A DNA stretch of 64,000 bases from Odoribacter splanchnicus DSM 20712 (GTDB lineage Bacteria > Bacteroidota > Bacteroidia > Bacteroidales > Marinifilaceae), in contig NC_015160.1 in NCBI RefSeq assembly GCF_000190535.1, positions 2,232,001-2,296,000 of the forward strand. Direction: 5' to 3'. Shown one piece after another: positions 1 through 10,723 of the stretch (the stretch's first letter is position 1; the number at the start of each line of letters is the position of its first letter). A program made the position numbers and the translations under genes. The notes under the pieces are model-generated. The model was not told where the DNA came from. It saw nothing but the letters and a program-made list of their open reading frames with translations, and ran no database searches.

Positions 1-1587
1 ACGGGCAGCGATAACAGCTTTCAGGTAAGAAGCCAAAGCAGAATCATCTTTACCTTCATTCAGTTTTTTAGCAGCTTCGTTATTGTTACCTGCCAGGATA
101 TTAGCTAAAGCAGCATTGACACAGTTGCATTTTCCGAAATAGTCTACAGCAGCTTTATAGTCACCTTTCATGATAGCCACGATACCTTTGTTGTAGTTTA
201 CTTCGTTGCCAGCACCGGTAGCAGCACCGAACAGTACTTCAGCTTCTTTTACGTTACCGTTGATCAATTCAACAGCACCTAAGTTGTTCTTAATCGTTTT
301 ATTGTTTGCAGACAGAGCATTCGCTTTTTCGAAGTCAGCTTTAGCCTGAGCAACTTTACCCGTTTCGAACAGAATCATACCTGCGTCATTGAAACCTCTC
401 CAATCGTTCGGGAATTGTCTCATAGCAGCTTCGTAGATAGCTAATTTATCTCCATTATTATCGAACAGCGTAGCTGCATACAGTAATTCTTCAACATTCA
501 GAGCAGAAGGATTAGATTTTGCCAGGTTACGGATTTCTTCATCCGATTTACCGATGCGTTCTGCATTTACAACAAATTTAGAACGTCTCAGTTTCGGCAG
601 GATTTGTTCAGCCACTACAGAATAAGCAGAAGAAATATTTTTGATTTCTCTTTCTCTTACTTCAGGATCTGAATACATAGCCAGTACACGCAAGATCAAT
701 TCTTTGTCGCGGATATTAGATTCTTCCATCGCTTTTTTGAAACCTTCCCAGTCTTCAGCCACAACATATTTTTTGAAGAAATCCAAGTCTTTGTATTCTT
801 CTACTTTATTTTTCTTCATGTTGTTTTTAACGAACTTGTCAGCAGCACCTTCCCGGTTGTTAGCCAAATTCTCGTTAAAAGACATCGGACCATCAGGAGA
901 AGCATAAGACTGAATCTGGATATTTTTCAATTCCATATCTTCTGCAGCTTTCGCATCTTTGATGAATTTTTCCATTGCCTTGATTTCTTTTGAACTCATT
1001 TCTTTGGTACGGATCTGAGCAGAATTGATCAAATAATAGATAGCAGCTTCCTGTTCTTCCTTGGTGATTCTTTCGAACTGATCCGCACCGATAGCGATAG
1101 CCGGAGCATTATTCACCATAGTAGCGGTAGCAATCACACCATCAGCAATTTTACGGGATTCGTAATCAGCAGATTTTTTACCTTTAGATCCCTGAAATTT
1201 CACATACAAGCCGGAAACTCTCATTCCTTCTTCAAAAGGAACGGTTCCACTATAATTGACAGTCTTTTCGGTAGCATAAGGTACAACCTCGTTGTTTCCC
1301 TGCACTTTTTCGCCCTGGAAAGTTTTAGGTTCATAAGCTTTTTCTCCACCATTTTGGAATTTTAAAACCGGAGTAGCAACCAAAGTTACTTTCTTGTTAA
1401 AATATTTAGCAGGAATAGTAGCATCGATTTTAAGGTCTACTTGGCCACCTTTAGCTTCCAGCATTTCAGGAGTTACCTTATAAGCAATGTTCTTTTCTAA
1501 TCTTTTCATCTTATTCAGAGATGAACAAGAAGCAACAACAAACCCGGCTAACGCAACGGTAGCAACAGTTTTCAATGTTCTTTTCAT
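1..1587 (-). CDS. OmpA-like/TPR lipoprotein, 3' end cut by window edge
   Basis: The reading frame is open from an ATG at 1587 down to base 1, so the C-terminus is missing (529 codons visible). The N-terminus has a basic start, a hydrophobic stretch and a lipobox VASC with Cys21, so an outer-membrane or periplasmic lipoprotein is predicted. Around residue 229 a YASPDGP motif resembles the start of OmpA-type peptidoglycan-binding segments, and roughly residues 375-529 read as alanine-rich TPR-like helices. This architecture is common in Bacteroidales outer-membrane proteins. The exact function is unknown; a structural or cell-envelope role is inferred. It is monocistronic as far as visible, with a Bacteroidetes-type promoter upstream. 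Confidence 0.75.
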   Translation of the reverse strand, partial: MKRTLKTVATVALAGFVVASCSSLNKMKRLEKNIAYKVTPEMLEAKGGQVDLKIDATIPAKYFNKKVTLVATPVLKFQNGGEKAYEPKTFQGEKVQGNNEVVPYATEKTVNYSGTVPFEEGMRVSGLYVKFQGSKGKKSADYESRKIADGVIATATMVNNAPAIAIGADQFERITKEEQEAAIYYLINSAQIRTKEMSSKEIKAMEKFIKDAKAAEDMELKNIQIQSYASPDGPMSFNENLANNREGAADKFVKNNMKKNKVEEYKDLDFFKKYVVAEDWEGFKKAMEESNIRDKELILRVLAMYSDPEVREREIKNISSAYSVVAEQILPKLRRSKFVVNAERIGKSDEEIRNLAKSNPSALNVEELLYAATLFDNNGDKLAIYEAAMRQFPNDWRGFNDAGMILFETGKVAQAKADFEKANALSANNKTIKNNLGAVELINGNVKEAEVLFGAATGAGNEVNYNKGIVAIMKGDYKAAVDYFGKCNCVNAALANILAGNNNEAAKKLNEGKDDSALASYLKAVIAAR

Positions 1588-1640
1588 AATCACTTTCAAA
1601 TTTATTCTTAATATTCAAATTGGTTGCTCAATAAGCAAAG

Positions 1641-1648
1641 CAAATGTA
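1641..1648 (-). promoter_or_regulatory. Bacteroidetes -7 box for the lipoprotein gene
   Basis: Read on the minus strand the sequence is TACATTTG, an exact match to TAnnTTTG, about 53 bases before the ATG at 1587. A convincing -33 TTTG at the usual spacing is not seen; that region is T-rich. Confidence 0.5.
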
Positions 1649-1692
1649 TAAAAAAATATTAAAACATTCACTTATCTGGAAAAATATTGAAA

Positions 1693-4326
1693 CTAATCTA
1701 CATTAATTTTATGCATCACTAACTTTTCTGCTTTTTCGATGGCTTTTTCTATTCCTTCCGGATAGGCCCCTCCCGCAGTTGCGAAGAAAGGTTGTCCGCC
1801 TCCGCCACCTTTTATTTCCTGAGCAGCTTCACGCACGATCTGACCGGCATTCAACCCGTAGTCTTCTGCTATACTATTACTGATCATCACGGTCAGGTGA
1901 GGCTTCCCGGCATTTACACCTCCCGCAATGAAAATCACTTTTTCATATTCCCCTTTCAGTTGAAAAGCGATATCTTTCGCTTGAGCTGCGGGGATAGACA
2001 AATTCGTAATAATCAGATTGATATCCCGGTATACCTTTTTCTCGTTTTTCAACCGTTCTTTCAATAAACGTAAGCTTTCTTTAGCAAATTTTTCAGTTTC
2101 CTTTTTTAATCCTTCGTTCTCTTCCAAAACATTCTTTACGCATTCCATCAGATTTTTATTGGATTTGAACATCTTTTCCATTTCCCGGATGATAGCAAAG
2201 GAATTATTGATGTACTCTTCCGCTTTATCGGCTGTGATCGCTTCAATACGACGCACACCGGCAGAAACCGAACTCTCAGACAGAATCTTGAAAAAACCAA
2301 TTTGTCCGGTAGCCGGAACGTGTGTACCTCCACACAGTTCGACAGATTCCCCATACTTGATCACCCGGACCAGATCGCCATATTTTTCCCCGAAAATCGC
2401 TAAAGCTCCCATAGCTTGTGCCTTAGCCATAGGGACACTGCGATGTTCTTCCAAAGGAATATTCATACGGATCAACCGGTTTACAATGGCAGCAACCTCG
2501 GCCAGTTCTTCATCGGTCACTTTCTGGAAATGTGAAAAATCGAACCGTAAATGCTCGTCACTCACATAAGAACCTTTCTGTTCGACATGCTTTCCTAACA
2601 CTTTCCGCAAAGCATAATCCAGCAGGTGAGTAGCCGAGTGATTATTAGCGGTCAGCACCCGCTTATGTTCATCCACTTTCGCGATGAAAGTCTGGGTTAC
2701 ATCCTCCGGCATCTTCTCCGCCAAATGAATGGTCAGTCCATTTTCTTTCTTAGTATCGATAATCCGGATAGTCTCTTTCTCTCCGATCAGTACTCCGCTA
2801 TCACCTACCTGTCCTCCTCCCTCTCCATAGAAAGGAGTAATATTGAATACCAGGTGATAGAAGGTCTTGTTCTTGGTAACTACTTTCCGATAACGGGTGA
2901 TTTTTACCTCCACCTCGGTATAATCATATCCTACGAACTCCTGAACATCGTCGTCGATCAATTCGATCCAATCGTCCGTATCTACAGAAGATGCTGAACG
3001 GGAACGCTCTTTTTGAGCTTCCATTTCAGCTTTGAATTCCCGGCGGTTAACCACCAACCCTTTCTCCCGCAAGATCAATTCGGTCAAATCGAGTGGGAAT
3101 CCATAAGTATCGTATAATTCAAAAGCAACATTACCGGGAATCGTCAGAAAATCTTCTGCTTTAGTTTTCTCGATAATCCGATCCAGCAATTTGATACCTT
3201 TATCCAATGTCCTCAGGAAGGCATTTTCTTCTTCCCGTATCACTTTTTCAATCAATTCTTGCTGAGCGACCAATTCCGGATAATGTTTTCCCATCACTTC
3301 TATCAAAACAGGCACCAACCGGTACATGAAAGCTTCCTTCTGATCCAGGTAAGTATAAGCATATCTCACCGCTCTCCGCAAGATCCGGCGGATCACATAA
3401 CCTGCTTTCACATTCGAAGGCAATTGCCCGTCTGTAATAGAGAAAGAAATAGTACGCAAATGGTCTGCAATCACCCGCATAGCCACATCGGCATCGTGTG
3501 ACACCCCATACTTCAAACCGCTAAGCCGGGATATTTCATCGATGATTGGAGTAAAAACATCCGTATCATAATTAGAAGTTTTTCCTTGCACAGCCATACA
3601 AAGCCGTTCGAATCCCATTCCTGTATCCACGTGATGATTGGGCAAATTTTCCAGACTTCCGTCCGCTTTCCGGTTGTATTGCATAAATACAAGGTTCCAG
3701 ATTTCGATCACCAGTGGATTATCCTGATTCACCAGTTCACGACCGGATTTCAATTTTCTCTCCTCCTCGGGCCGGAGGTCGATATGGATTTCAGAACAAG
3801 GCCCACAAGGTCCCATATCCCCCATTTCCCAAAAATTATCTTTTTTATTGCCGAAGAGGATTCGATCCTCGGACAAATAATTCATCCAAATTTTACGGGC
3901 TTCTGCATCTCCTTCCAGTCCGTCCTCTTTGCTTCCTTCAAAGACAGTAGCGTACAACCGGTTTTTATCCAGCCCCATTACTCCGGTCAGGAATTCCCAG
4001 GCAAAAGCAATCGCATCTTCTTTGAAATAATCACCGAACGACCAGTTCCCCAGCATCTCGAACATCGTATGATGATATGTATCGTGTCCTACCTCTTCCA
4101 GGTCGTTGTGTTTTCCGGAAACCCGGAGACATTTCTGCGAGTCCGCGACACGCCGGTGTTTGGGATTGATATTCCCAAGAATAATATCTTTGAACTGATT
4201 CATTCCTGCGTTTGTAAACATCAACGTAGGATCGTCCTTAATCACCATGGGTGCCGAAGGGACGATAGTATGTCCCTTACTTTCAAAAAAATCCAGAAAC
4301 TTTTGTCTGATCTCTGCTGATTTCAT
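1693..4326 (-). CDS. alaS: Alanyl-tRNA synthetase
   Basis: Charges tRNA-Ala with alanine in the cytoplasm. The 877-residue length is normal for a bacterial AlaRS. The class II catalytic core occupies about residues 1-450 (start [18 protein letters not shown]). The editing domain carries HSATH near residue 562 and CGGTH near residue 664, the zinc ligands of the editing site. The C-Ala domain ends with the glycine-rich [10 protein letters not shown] near residue 840. The ATG at 4326 gives the canonical N-terminus. It is divergent from the M23 peptidase gene, with 186 bases between them. Confidence 0.97.
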   Translation of the reverse strand: MKSAEIRQKFLDFFESKGHTIVPSAPMVIKDDPTLMFTNAGMNQFKDIILGNINPKHRRVADSQKCLRVSGKHNDLEEVGHDTYHHTMFEMLGNWSFGDYFKEDAIAFAWEFLTGVMGLDKNRLYATVFEGSKEDGLEGDAEARKIWMNYLSEDRILFGNKKDNFWEMGDMGPCGPCSEIHIDLRPEEERKLKSGRELVNQDNPLVIEIWNLVFMQYNRKADGSLENLPNHHVDTGMGFERLCMAVQGKTSNYDTDVFTPIIDEISRLSGLKYGVSHDADVAMRVIADHLRTISFSITDGQLPSNVKAGYVIRRILRRAVRYAYTYLDQKEAFMYRLVPVLIEVMGKHYPELVAQQELIEKVIREEENAFLRTLDKGIKLLDRIIEKTKAEDFLTIPGNVAFELYDTYGFPLDLTELILREKGLVVNRREFKAEMEAQKERSRSASSVDTDDWIELIDDDVQEFVGYDYTEVEVKITRYRKVVTKNKTFYHLVFNITPFYGEGGGQVGDSGVLIGEKETIRIIDTKKENGLTIHLAEKMPEDVTQTFIAKVDEHKRVLTANNHSATHLLDYALRKVLGKHVEQKGSYVSDEHLRFDFSHFQKVTDEELAEVAAIVNRLIRMNIPLEEHRSVPMAKAQAMGALAIFGEKYGDLVRVIKYGESVELCGGTHVPATGQIGFFKILSESSVSAGVRRIEAITADKAEEYINNSFAIIREMEKMFKSNKNLMECVKNVLEENEGLKKETEKFAKESLRLLKERLKNEKKVYRDINLIITNLSIPAAQAKDIAFQLKGEYEKVIFIAGGVNAGKPHLTVMISNSIAEDYGLNAGQIVREAAQEIKGGGGGQPFFATAGGAYPEGIEKAIEKAEKLVMHKINVD

Positions 4327-4474
4327 ATCTTTTTAATGAACAAGTTGTAACTATCGTTTTTTGTACTCAGAAGTACAATTAAAAAACGGGATTGTGTTTC
4401 CACGTCCTGAACCTGCCCAAGACTGTCTCTCCCGTATCGACGCAAAATAGAATTGCAAAATTAGATTATTTCTT

Positions 4475-4482
4475 TAACTTTG
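4475..4482 (+). promoter_or_regulatory. -7 box for the M23 peptidase operon
   Basis: TAACTTTG fits TAnnTTTG and lies 30 bases before the ATG at 4513. An ATTG sits near the expected -33 position (4452-4455), a weak match. Confidence 0.45.
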
Positions 4483-4512
4483 CATCGAAAATTATCAATT
4501 TTATAATAAAAA

Positions 4513-5484
4513 ATGGCGAAAACAGGTTATCGTTTTAATCCCGAAACACTGTCTTATGATAGAATACATGTCTCCGTAAAAAAGAAACTATGGTCGCTGG
4601 TCGTAAAATTCTTTTCCAGTTTATCCCTGGCCCTGGTCATCTTTTTGATTGTTTCCGCTATCGTCGATTCTCCGAAAGAAAAGGCGCTGAAAAGAGAAAA
4701 AGAAGAAATACTGGCTCAATATCATATTCTGAACAACGAATTGGAGCGTATGGACGAGGTATTGAAAAATCTGGAAACCCGGGATGACAATATCTATCGG
4801 GTGATATTCGAGTCCGAACCGATCGACGCTTCTATCCGCCGGGCAGGTTCGGGAGGAGTAAACCGGTATGAGTCCTTGAAAGACATGGACAATGCCGAAT
4901 TGATCATCAATACCAGCAAAAAACTGGATGAATTATCGAAAGCGCTTTATATCCAAAGTAAATCGTACGATGAAATAGAAACATTGGCGAAAAATAAGAT
5001 CGAAATGCTGGCATCGATACCGGCCATCTTACCCGTATCACTTAAAGATCCGAGTACCCGTTTTTCTTCCTCCTACGGCTATCGGATGCACCCGATTTAT
5101 AAAACGGTAAAACTCCATGCCGGGATGGATTTTTCCGGAGCCGTCGGTACGCCGATCTATGCAACGGGAAACGGAAAAGTCGTATATGCAGAAATTCATC
5201 AAGGTTATGGAAAATGCGTATTGATCGACCACGGCTTCAATTATCAAACCCTTTACGCTCATATGAGCGCTTACAATGTTAAAGCAGGCCAAAAAGTCAA
5301 ACGTGGCGATATCATCGGATATATGGGTAATACAGGGATGTCTACCGGGCCTCATATTCATTATGAAGTAAAGAAAAACGGCATTCCTGTCGATCCGATT
5401 AACTATTATTTCAACGATTTAACAGCCGATGAATATGATAAACTCGTAACAGAAGCAAACAATAACGGGCAAACCATGGATTAA
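4513..5484 (+). CDS. Membrane-anchored M23 family metallopeptidase
   Basis: A 323-residue cell-wall hydrolase of the lysostaphin/M23 type. One transmembrane segment lies at about residues 33-50, followed by a coiled-coil stalk (about 55-100) and a C-terminal peptidase domain. Zinc-site motifs HxGxD (HAGMDF, near residue 201) and HIHYE (near 281) are present, so the domain is probably catalytically competent. The C-terminal tail after the domain is short. It probably cuts peptidoglycan cross-links in the periplasm. It is the first gene of a same-strand cluster with the MerR gene (23-base gap), the Nif3-like gene and the zinc-ribbon gene. Confidence 0.9.
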   Translation: MAKTGYRFNPETLSYDRIHVSVKKKLWSLVVKFFSSLSLALVIFLIVSAIVDSPKEKALKREKEEILAQYHILNNELERMDEVLKNLETRDDNIYRVIFESEPIDASIRRAGSGGVNRYESLKDMDNAELIINTSKKLDELSKALYIQSKSYDEIETLAKNKIEMLASIPAILPVSLKDPSTRFSSSYGYRMHPIYKTVKLHAGMDFSGAVGTPIYATGNGKVVYAEIHQGYGKCVLIDHGFNYQTLYAHMSAYNVKAGQKVKRGDIIGYMGNTGMSTGPHIHYEVKKNGIPVDPINYYFNDLTADEYDKLVTEANNNGQTMD

Positions 5485-5507
5485 GCGGCAACTTTATACC
5501 TCAGATT

Positions 5508-5843
5508 ATGGAACAGGAGAAACAACCATTAAAAGTATACTACTCAATCGGTGAAGTCGCCGATATGTTCGGAGTGAATACCTCACTGATTCGTTTTTGG
5601 GAAAAAGAATTCGACGTCATCAAACCACATAAAAACAAAAAAGGCAACCGCCAGTTTACCAAGGCAGATATCGACAATTTTCACCTGATCTATCATCTGG
5701 TCAAAGAAAAAGGCATGACACTCAAAGGTGCTCAGATGAAATTACGGGAAAACAAAGCGGAAACCGAAACCAACTTCGAAGTGGTAAAACGCCTGAAAGC
5801 AATCAAGGAAGAATTACTTCAGATTAAAGACCAATTACAATAA
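5508..5843 (+). CDS. MerR-family transcriptional regulator
   Basis: A 111-residue protein with an N-terminal MerR helix-turn-helix (YSIGEVADMFGVNTSLIRFWEKEF) starting near residue 12, followed by a short helical tail. It lacks the long metal- or drug-binding C-terminal domain of classical MerR proteins, which is usual for the Bacteroidetes members found next to M23 peptidase genes. Target genes are unknown; its place between the peptidase gene and the Nif3-like gene suggests co-transcription. Confidence 0.88.
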   Translation: MEQEKQPLKVYYSIGEVADMFGVNTSLIRFWEKEFDVIKPHKNKKGNRQFTKADIDNFHLIYHLVKEKGMTLKGAQMKLRENKAETETNFEVVKRLKAIKEELLQIKDQLQ

Positions 5844-5870
5844 TCAGGACTTACAGTCCCAAGTACAGAC

Positions 5871-6983
5871 ATGCAAAACCAGCAACGGCCCCTATATGTC
5901 AGAGACATCCTCTCTATTTTAGAGGACTTCGCTCCTTTGAGTTTACAGGAAAGTTACGATAATGCCGGACTCATCTGTGGCAATCCGGAAGCCGAAATAC
6001 ATTCGGTTCTGTTAAGCACGGATATTACCGAAGAAGTAATCGACGAAGCCGTACAGGGAGGACATGATCTGCTCATCTCCCACCATCCGCTCACGATACA
6101 GGGATTAAAAAATCTGCGTCCGGACAGCTATGTAAAACGTTGCCTCATCAAAGCCATTCGGCACAACCTCAATATCTACTCCGCACATACCAATCTGGAT
6201 GCCGTATTACACGGTGTCAGCGGCAGAATGGCCGACAAACTGGGATTACAAAACCGGAAAATCCTGCAACCGGGCGGTAAATTATTCAGCCTGTGCTTCT
6301 ACACGCCTGTTTCAAAGGCAGAAGAAGTAAGACAAGCCGTATTGGGAGTAGGCGGAGGCCACATCGGTAATTACAGTCACTGTTCATTCAACCAGAAAGG
6401 AGAAGGCACCTTTCACGCCGAGGCAGGCAGTCATCCCTATGTCGGAGTGATCGGGACCCTTCACCGGGAGGAAGAGATAAAAACCGAAATTACGGTCCCT
6501 GAATACCTCCTCTCCAAAAGCATAGAGACTTTACTGAAGGTACATCCTTATGAAGAACCGGTATGGAACATCGTTAACCTGGATAATACCAATCCTGTAA
6601 CGGGTTTCGGAATCATCGGCGAACTCGCCGAGCCAGCCGATAGTCTGCCTTTCCTGCAACAGGTAAAAAAGACTTTCCGTTGTAAAGTCGTCCGTCACAC
6701 TGCAATCTGTAAATCTCAGATCCGGAAAGTAGCCGTCTGCGGCGGTTCCGGTGCCTTCCTCACTTCGGCCGCAATAGCTCAGGGAGCCGATATATATATC
6801 ACCGGAGACTACAAATACCACGATTTCTTCCAGGCAGAAAATCGGTTGATCCTGACAGACATCGGGCATTATGAAAGCGAACAGTTCACAAAAGAGATTT
6901 TTTATGAGTTAGTTACAAAAAAAATATCTAACTTTGCAATTCAGTTTTCGAAGGTCGAAACAAATCCCATACATTATTTATAA
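5871..6983 (+). CDS. Nif3-like dinuclear metal centre protein
   Basis: A 370-residue member of the Nif3/YqfO (NIF3, GTP cyclohydrolase 1 type 2-like) family. Two Nif3 halves bracket a central inserted CutA/PII-like domain (roughly residues 125-230), the long form seen in Gram-positives and Bacteroidetes. Metal-ligand motifs visible are SHHPL (near residue 75), SAHTNLD (near 105) and the late GHYESE. Biochemical function is not settled for the family. The gene follows the MerR gene by 27 bases. Confidence 0.9.
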   Translation: MQNQQRPLYVRDILSILEDFAPLSLQESYDNAGLICGNPEAEIHSVLLSTDITEEVIDEAVQGGHDLLISHHPLTIQGLKNLRPDSYVKRCLIKAIRHNLNIYSAHTNLDAVLHGVSGRMADKLGLQNRKILQPGGKLFSLCFYTPVSKAEEVRQAVLGVGGGHIGNYSHCSFNQKGEGTFHAEAGSHPYVGVIGTLHREEEIKTEITVPEYLLSKSIETLLKVHPYEEPVWNIVNLDNTNPVTGFGIIGELAEPADSLPFLQQVKKTFRCKVVRHTAICKSQIRKVAVCGGSGAFLTSAAIAQGADIYITGDYKYHDFFQAENRLILTDIGHYESEQFTKEIFYELVTKKISNFAIQFSKVETNPIHYL

Positions 6984-7037
6984 TAGGGTGTTTCTTCCTC
7001 TGATGGTTCAAAAATAAATTAGAGTTACTTTATAAAT

Positions 7038-7877
7038 ATGGCAACAAACAACGAAAAACTGCAAGAACTTTCTGTCGAAGAAAAATTGCAGCATCTTTAC
7101 GAGCTACAACGCATTGATACCGAGATCGATAAAATCAAGACATTAAGAGGGGAATTGCCTCTTGAAGTTCAGGACTTGGAAGACGAAATCGCCGGTCTGG
7201 AAACCCGTCTTGAAAATTTGAAAAATGAAATCAGTGAAGCTGACAAAAGTGTAACAAACAAAAAACAGGAAATCACCAAGTCGGAAGAGCTGATAAAAAA
7301 ATATTCAGAGCAATTGGATAATGTCCGTAACAATCGGGAATACGATGCCCTGACCAAAGAAGTCGAATTTCAGAAACTGGAAATCGAATTACAGCAAAAA
7401 AGAATCCGGGAAGCTCAAAAACTGAAAGCCGAAAAAGAGGTAAATCTGGAAATTTCCAACAAACAATATACAGAAAAGAAAGCAGATTTAGAAGCGAAGA
7501 AAGCGGAACTGGACGACATCATCGCCGAAACCCACAAAGATGAAGAAGCATTGATCAAAAAATCCGAGGAATTATCTCAGAATATCGAAGAGCGTTTGTT
7601 GACAGCCTACCGGAAGATCCGTGACAATGCCCGCAACGGCCTGGCAGTCGTCACCGTCGACCGGGATGCTTGTGGAGGTTGTTTCAATAAAATTCCGCCA
7701 CAGCGGCAATTGGATATCCGCTCCCGGAAAAAAATCATCGTGTGTGAGTATTGCGGACGAATCCTGATCGACAAATATATCTGTGACTATGACGGCAGCA
7801 TGCAAAAAGCAGATCTCGAATCAGCGATGGAAGCTCAAAAGAAAAAAGGAAGACGAATCAAAAAATCAGAAGAATAA
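7038..7877 (+). CDS. C4-type zinc-ribbon coiled-coil protein
   Basis: A 279-residue protein with a long coiled coil (about residues 10-190, rich in E, K and L heptads) and a C-terminal zinc ribbon with two CxxC pairs, CGGC near residue 212 and CEYC near 235. This is the zf-RING_7/YbgI-adjacent family widely found beside nif3 genes, as here. A nucleic-acid-binding role is inferred in the literature, but the function is not established. The last residues are strongly basic. The gene ends just before a strong terminator. Confidence 0.87.
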   Translation: MATNNEKLQELSVEEKLQHLYELQRIDTEIDKIKTLRGELPLEVQDLEDEIAGLETRLENLKNEISEADKSVTNKKQEITKSEELIKKYSEQLDNVRNNREYDALTKEVEFQKLEIELQQKRIREAQKLKAEKEVNLEISNKQYTEKKADLEAKKAELDDIIAETHKDEEALIKKSEELSQNIEERLLTAYRKIRDNARNGLAVVTVDRDACGGCFNKIPPQRQLDIRSRKKIIVCEYCGRILIDKYICDYDGSMQKADLESAMEAQKKKGRRIKKSEE

Positions 7878-7880
7878 GAA

Positions 7881-7905
7881 AAGGCTGCAAATGCAGCCTT
7901 TTTAT
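7881..7905 (+). terminator. Rho-independent terminator after the zinc-ribbon gene
   Basis: AAGGCTGC (7881-7888), loop AAAT, GCAGCCTT (7893-7900), then a T-run. It begins 3 bases after the stop codon and separates this cluster from valS, whose start lies 28 bases further on. Confidence 0.85.
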
Positions 7906-7932
7906 TATCATTTTAAATCTAAAATTTCAGGC

Positions 7933-10557
7933 ATGATTGCTACAAATTACAATCCGAAAGCAAGCGAAGAGAAATGGTACAAGTACTGGATGGATCATAA
8001 ACTATTCCATTCGGAAGTAGATAACAGCAGAGAACCTTACTGCATCGTCATCCCTCCTCCTAACGTCACCGGAGTTCTACACATGGGGCACATGCTGAAC
8101 AATACAATACAGGATGCTTTGGTACGCCGGGCCCGTCTGTTAGGGAAAAATGCTTGCTGGGTGCCTGGCACGGACCACGCTTCGATAGCCACAGAAGCCA
8201 AAGTAGTAGGCAAGCTTCAAAGTGAAGGAATAAAAAAAACCGATCTGACCCGGGATGAATTTTTAAAACACGCCTGGGATTGGACGCATACACACGGCGG
8301 AATCATCCTCAAGCAATTGAAACGCCTGGGAGCTTCCTGTGACTGGGACCGTACTGCTTTTACCATGGATAAAGAACGAAGTGAAAGTGTACTGAAAGTT
8401 TTTGTCGACCTTTACAACAAGGGACTGATTTACCGGGGAGTACGTATGGTCAACTGGGATCCGAAAGCACTGACCGCTCTTTCCGACGAGGAAGTGGTTT
8501 ACAAAGAAGAGCATAGTAAATTATACTATCTCCGTTATAAAATAGAAGGCGAAGACGGTTATGCCCTGGTAGCGACCACCCGTCCGGAGACCATCATGGG
8601 AGACACTGCTATGTGTATCAATCCCAAAGACCCTAAAAACCAGCATTTACGGGGAAAAAAGGTGATCGTTCCTTTGGTCGGGCGCACGATACCGGTTATC
8701 GAAGACGAATATGTCGATATTGAATTCGGTACAGGCTGTTTAAAAGTAACTCCAGCTCATGACGTCAACGACTATATGTTAGGTGAAAAATATCATTTGC
8801 CTTCTATCGATATTTTCAATGACAACGGTACGATCAGCGAGCAGGCCGGAATTTATGTCGGCATGGACCGTTTCGACGTACGGGAGCAGATAGAAAAAGA
8901 TCTGCAAGCAGCAGGGTTATTGGAGAAAGTGGAACCTTACACCAATAATGTCGGTTTTTCGGAACGGACCAATGTGCCCATCGAGCCGAAACTATCTATG
9001 CAATGGTTCCTGAAAATGGAACATCTGGCAGAGATCGCTTTATCGCCGGTAATGAACGACGATATCCGTTTCTTCCCTTCTAAGTTCAAAAATACCTACA
9101 GACACTGGATGGAAAACATCAAAGACTGGTGTATCAGCCGTCAACTTTGGTGGGGCCACCGGATTCCGGCCTGGTATCTGCCTGAAGGCGGGTATGTCGT
9201 CGCTTATAACGAAGAGGAAGCTTTACGCTTAGCCCGGGAGAAAAGTCATAATTCGAATCTGACCATTGCAGATCTACGACAAGATGAAGATTGCCTCGAC
9301 ACTTGGTTTTCTTCCTGGTTATGGCCTATTTCCTTATTCGACGGAATCAACCATCCCGGAAATCCGGAAATCAATTATTACTATCCCACGAACGATCTGG
9401 TGACCGGCCCGGACATCATTTTCTTCTGGGTGGCTCGTATGATCATGGCCGGTTATGAATACGAAGGGAAAATGCCGTTCAAAAATGTATATTTCACCGG
9501 TATCGTACGGGATAAATTAGGCCGTAAGATGTCTAAATCCCTGGGAAATTCTCCTGATCCGTTGGATTTGATCGACAAATACGGAGCAGATGGGGTACGG
9601 GTAGGGATGTTATTATGTGCTCCGGCAGGAGGTGATTTACTGTTCGATGAAAGTCTGCCCGAACAAGGCCGTAATTTCACTACCAAGATGTGGAATGCGT
9701 TCAAGTTGGTAAAATCCTGGGAGGTAGCCTCCATCGACCAACCGGCCCATTCCCGTTTGGCGTTGGAATGGTTCAACCACTTGTTGGGAAAAGTAAACGA
9801 AACGTTGAATACCCAATTCGACCAATACCGGATCTCCGAAGCACTGATGACGGTATACACCACGTTCCGGGACGAATTTTCATCCTGGTTACTGGAAATG
9901 ATCAAACCAGCGTACGGCCAGCCTATCGATCGGAAAACGTATGAGGAGACGCTGAATGTCTTCGAGCAACTGTTGCAATTACTGCATCCGTTTATGCCAT
10001 TTATAACAGAAGAGATCTGGCAAACCTTACGCGAACGGCAAGACGGTGAAAGTATCATGATTTCACGACTCCCGAAGGCGACAAGTTATGACGAGAGTTA
10101 TCTGTTACGCTTTGAAGCGGTAAAAAATATCATCGTAGGTATAAGAAATATCCGGAAACAAAATAATATCGCTTTCAAAGATGTCCTGGAGCTGAAGGTA
10201 AAAAAGAACGAACGTTATCCGGCTTCCTTCGATAGTATCATCCGTAAAATGGGAAATATCGGTCAGATCGGATTGGTTAACGAACCGGTCAAAGGAGCCT
10301 GGAGTTTTATCGTCGATACCGTCGAATATTTTATTCCGGCACAAGGTGAAGTAAACACAGCCGAAGTAAAAGCCAAACTGGAAGAAGAATTAAACTATAC
10401 CCGTGGTTTTCTGACTTCAGTGATGAAAAAACTCAGTAATGAAAAATTCGTCAACGGTGCTCCCGAACAGGTAGTGGCCAATGAACGTAAAAAACAAGCC
10501 GATGCAGAGGTTAAAATTGCCGCAATCGAAGCACAGTTAAAAGGGGATATTCAGTAA
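7933..10557 (+). CDS. valS: Valyl-tRNA synthetase, C-terminal end supplied by an IS repeat
   Basis: Charges tRNA-Val. It is an 874-residue class I synthetase from the ATG at 7933. A longer upstream frame exists, but it would run back through the terminator, and the protein homology begins [16 protein letters not shown]. The HIGH-type signature is in [10 protein letters not shown] (near residue 50) and KMSKS near residue 532. The CP1 editing domain lies between them and a C-terminal coiled-coil arm runs from about 810. The final codons GDIQ-stop fall inside the left terminal repeat of the IS at 10544, so the native last residues have been replaced. The arm is otherwise complete, so function is probably kept. 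Confidence 0.95.
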   Translation: MIATNYNPKASEEKWYKYWMDHKLFHSEVDNSREPYCIVIPPPNVTGVLHMGHMLNNTIQDALVRRARLLGKNACWVPGTDHASIATEAKVVGKLQSEGIKKTDLTRDEFLKHAWDWTHTHGGIILKQLKRLGASCDWDRTAFTMDKERSESVLKVFVDLYNKGLIYRGVRMVNWDPKALTALSDEEVVYKEEHSKLYYLRYKIEGEDGYALVATTRPETIMGDTAMCINPKDPKNQHLRGKKVIVPLVGRTIPVIEDEYVDIEFGTGCLKVTPAHDVNDYMLGEKYHLPSIDIFNDNGTISEQAGIYVGMDRFDVREQIEKDLQAAGLLEKVEPYTNNVGFSERTNVPIEPKLSMQWFLKMEHLAEIALSPVMNDDIRFFPSKFKNTYRHWMENIKDWCISRQLWWGHRIPAWYLPEGGYVVAYNEEEALRLAREKSHNSNLTIADLRQDEDCLDTWFSSWLWPISLFDGINHPGNPEINYYYPTNDLVTGPDIIFFWVARMIMAGYEYEGKMPFKNVYFTGIVRDKLGRKMSKSLGNSPDPLDLIDKYGADGVRVGMLLCAPAGGDLLFDESLPEQGRNFTTKMWNAFKLVKSWEVASIDQPAHSRLALEWFNHLLGKVNETLNTQFDQYRISEALMTVYTTFRDEFSSWLLEMIKPAYGQPIDRKTYEETLNVFEQLLQLLHPFMPFITEEIWQTLRERQDGESIMISRLPKATSYDESYLLRFEAVKNIIVGIRNIRKQNNIAFKDVLELKVKKNERYPASFDSIIRKMGNIGQIGLVNEPVKGAWSFIVDTVEYFIPAQGEVNTAEVKAKLEEELNYTRGFLTSVMKKLSNEKFVNGAPEQVVANERKKQADAEVKIAAIEAQLKGDIQ

Positions 10558-10559
10558 AT
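10544..10559 (+). repeat. Left terminal inverted repeat of the IS
   Basis: GGGATATTCAGTAAAT, identical to the complement of 12209-12224. It contains the valS stop codon TAA at 10555-10557. Confidence 0.85.
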
Positions 10560-10575
10560 GTCCCTAAAAAGTAAG

Positions 10576-10618
10576 ATGGCATATAAAGTTGATAGAGTAT
10601 AATCACTTTATATGCCAT
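10576..10618. terminator. Hairpin inside the IS left end
   Basis: A 14-base perfect inverted repeat (arms ATGGCATATAAAGT at 10576-10589 and its complement at 10605-10618) with a 15-base loop, downstream of the transposase stop. It could end transposase transcription or block read-through from valS. No long T-run follows on either strand. Confidence 0.4.
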
Positions 10619-10723
10619 TATTATTGCCCTTTTTCTGTGTTTTTTCACATAATCCTATCTTGTTAGACACGACGCTTCGGAAGAGGTCTGATGACCCCTT
10701 CTGGTTCTGTCGGTAAATTTATG

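Noticed and set aside
3586..4320. Long plus-strand open frame opposite alaS (244 codons)
   Set aside because: It is antisense to a clear alaS, and its sequence has no recognisable domain.
7783..7932. Upstream extension of valS by 50 codons
   Set aside because: It overlaps the zinc-ribbon gene and crosses a strong terminator; the conserved N-terminus starts at 7933.
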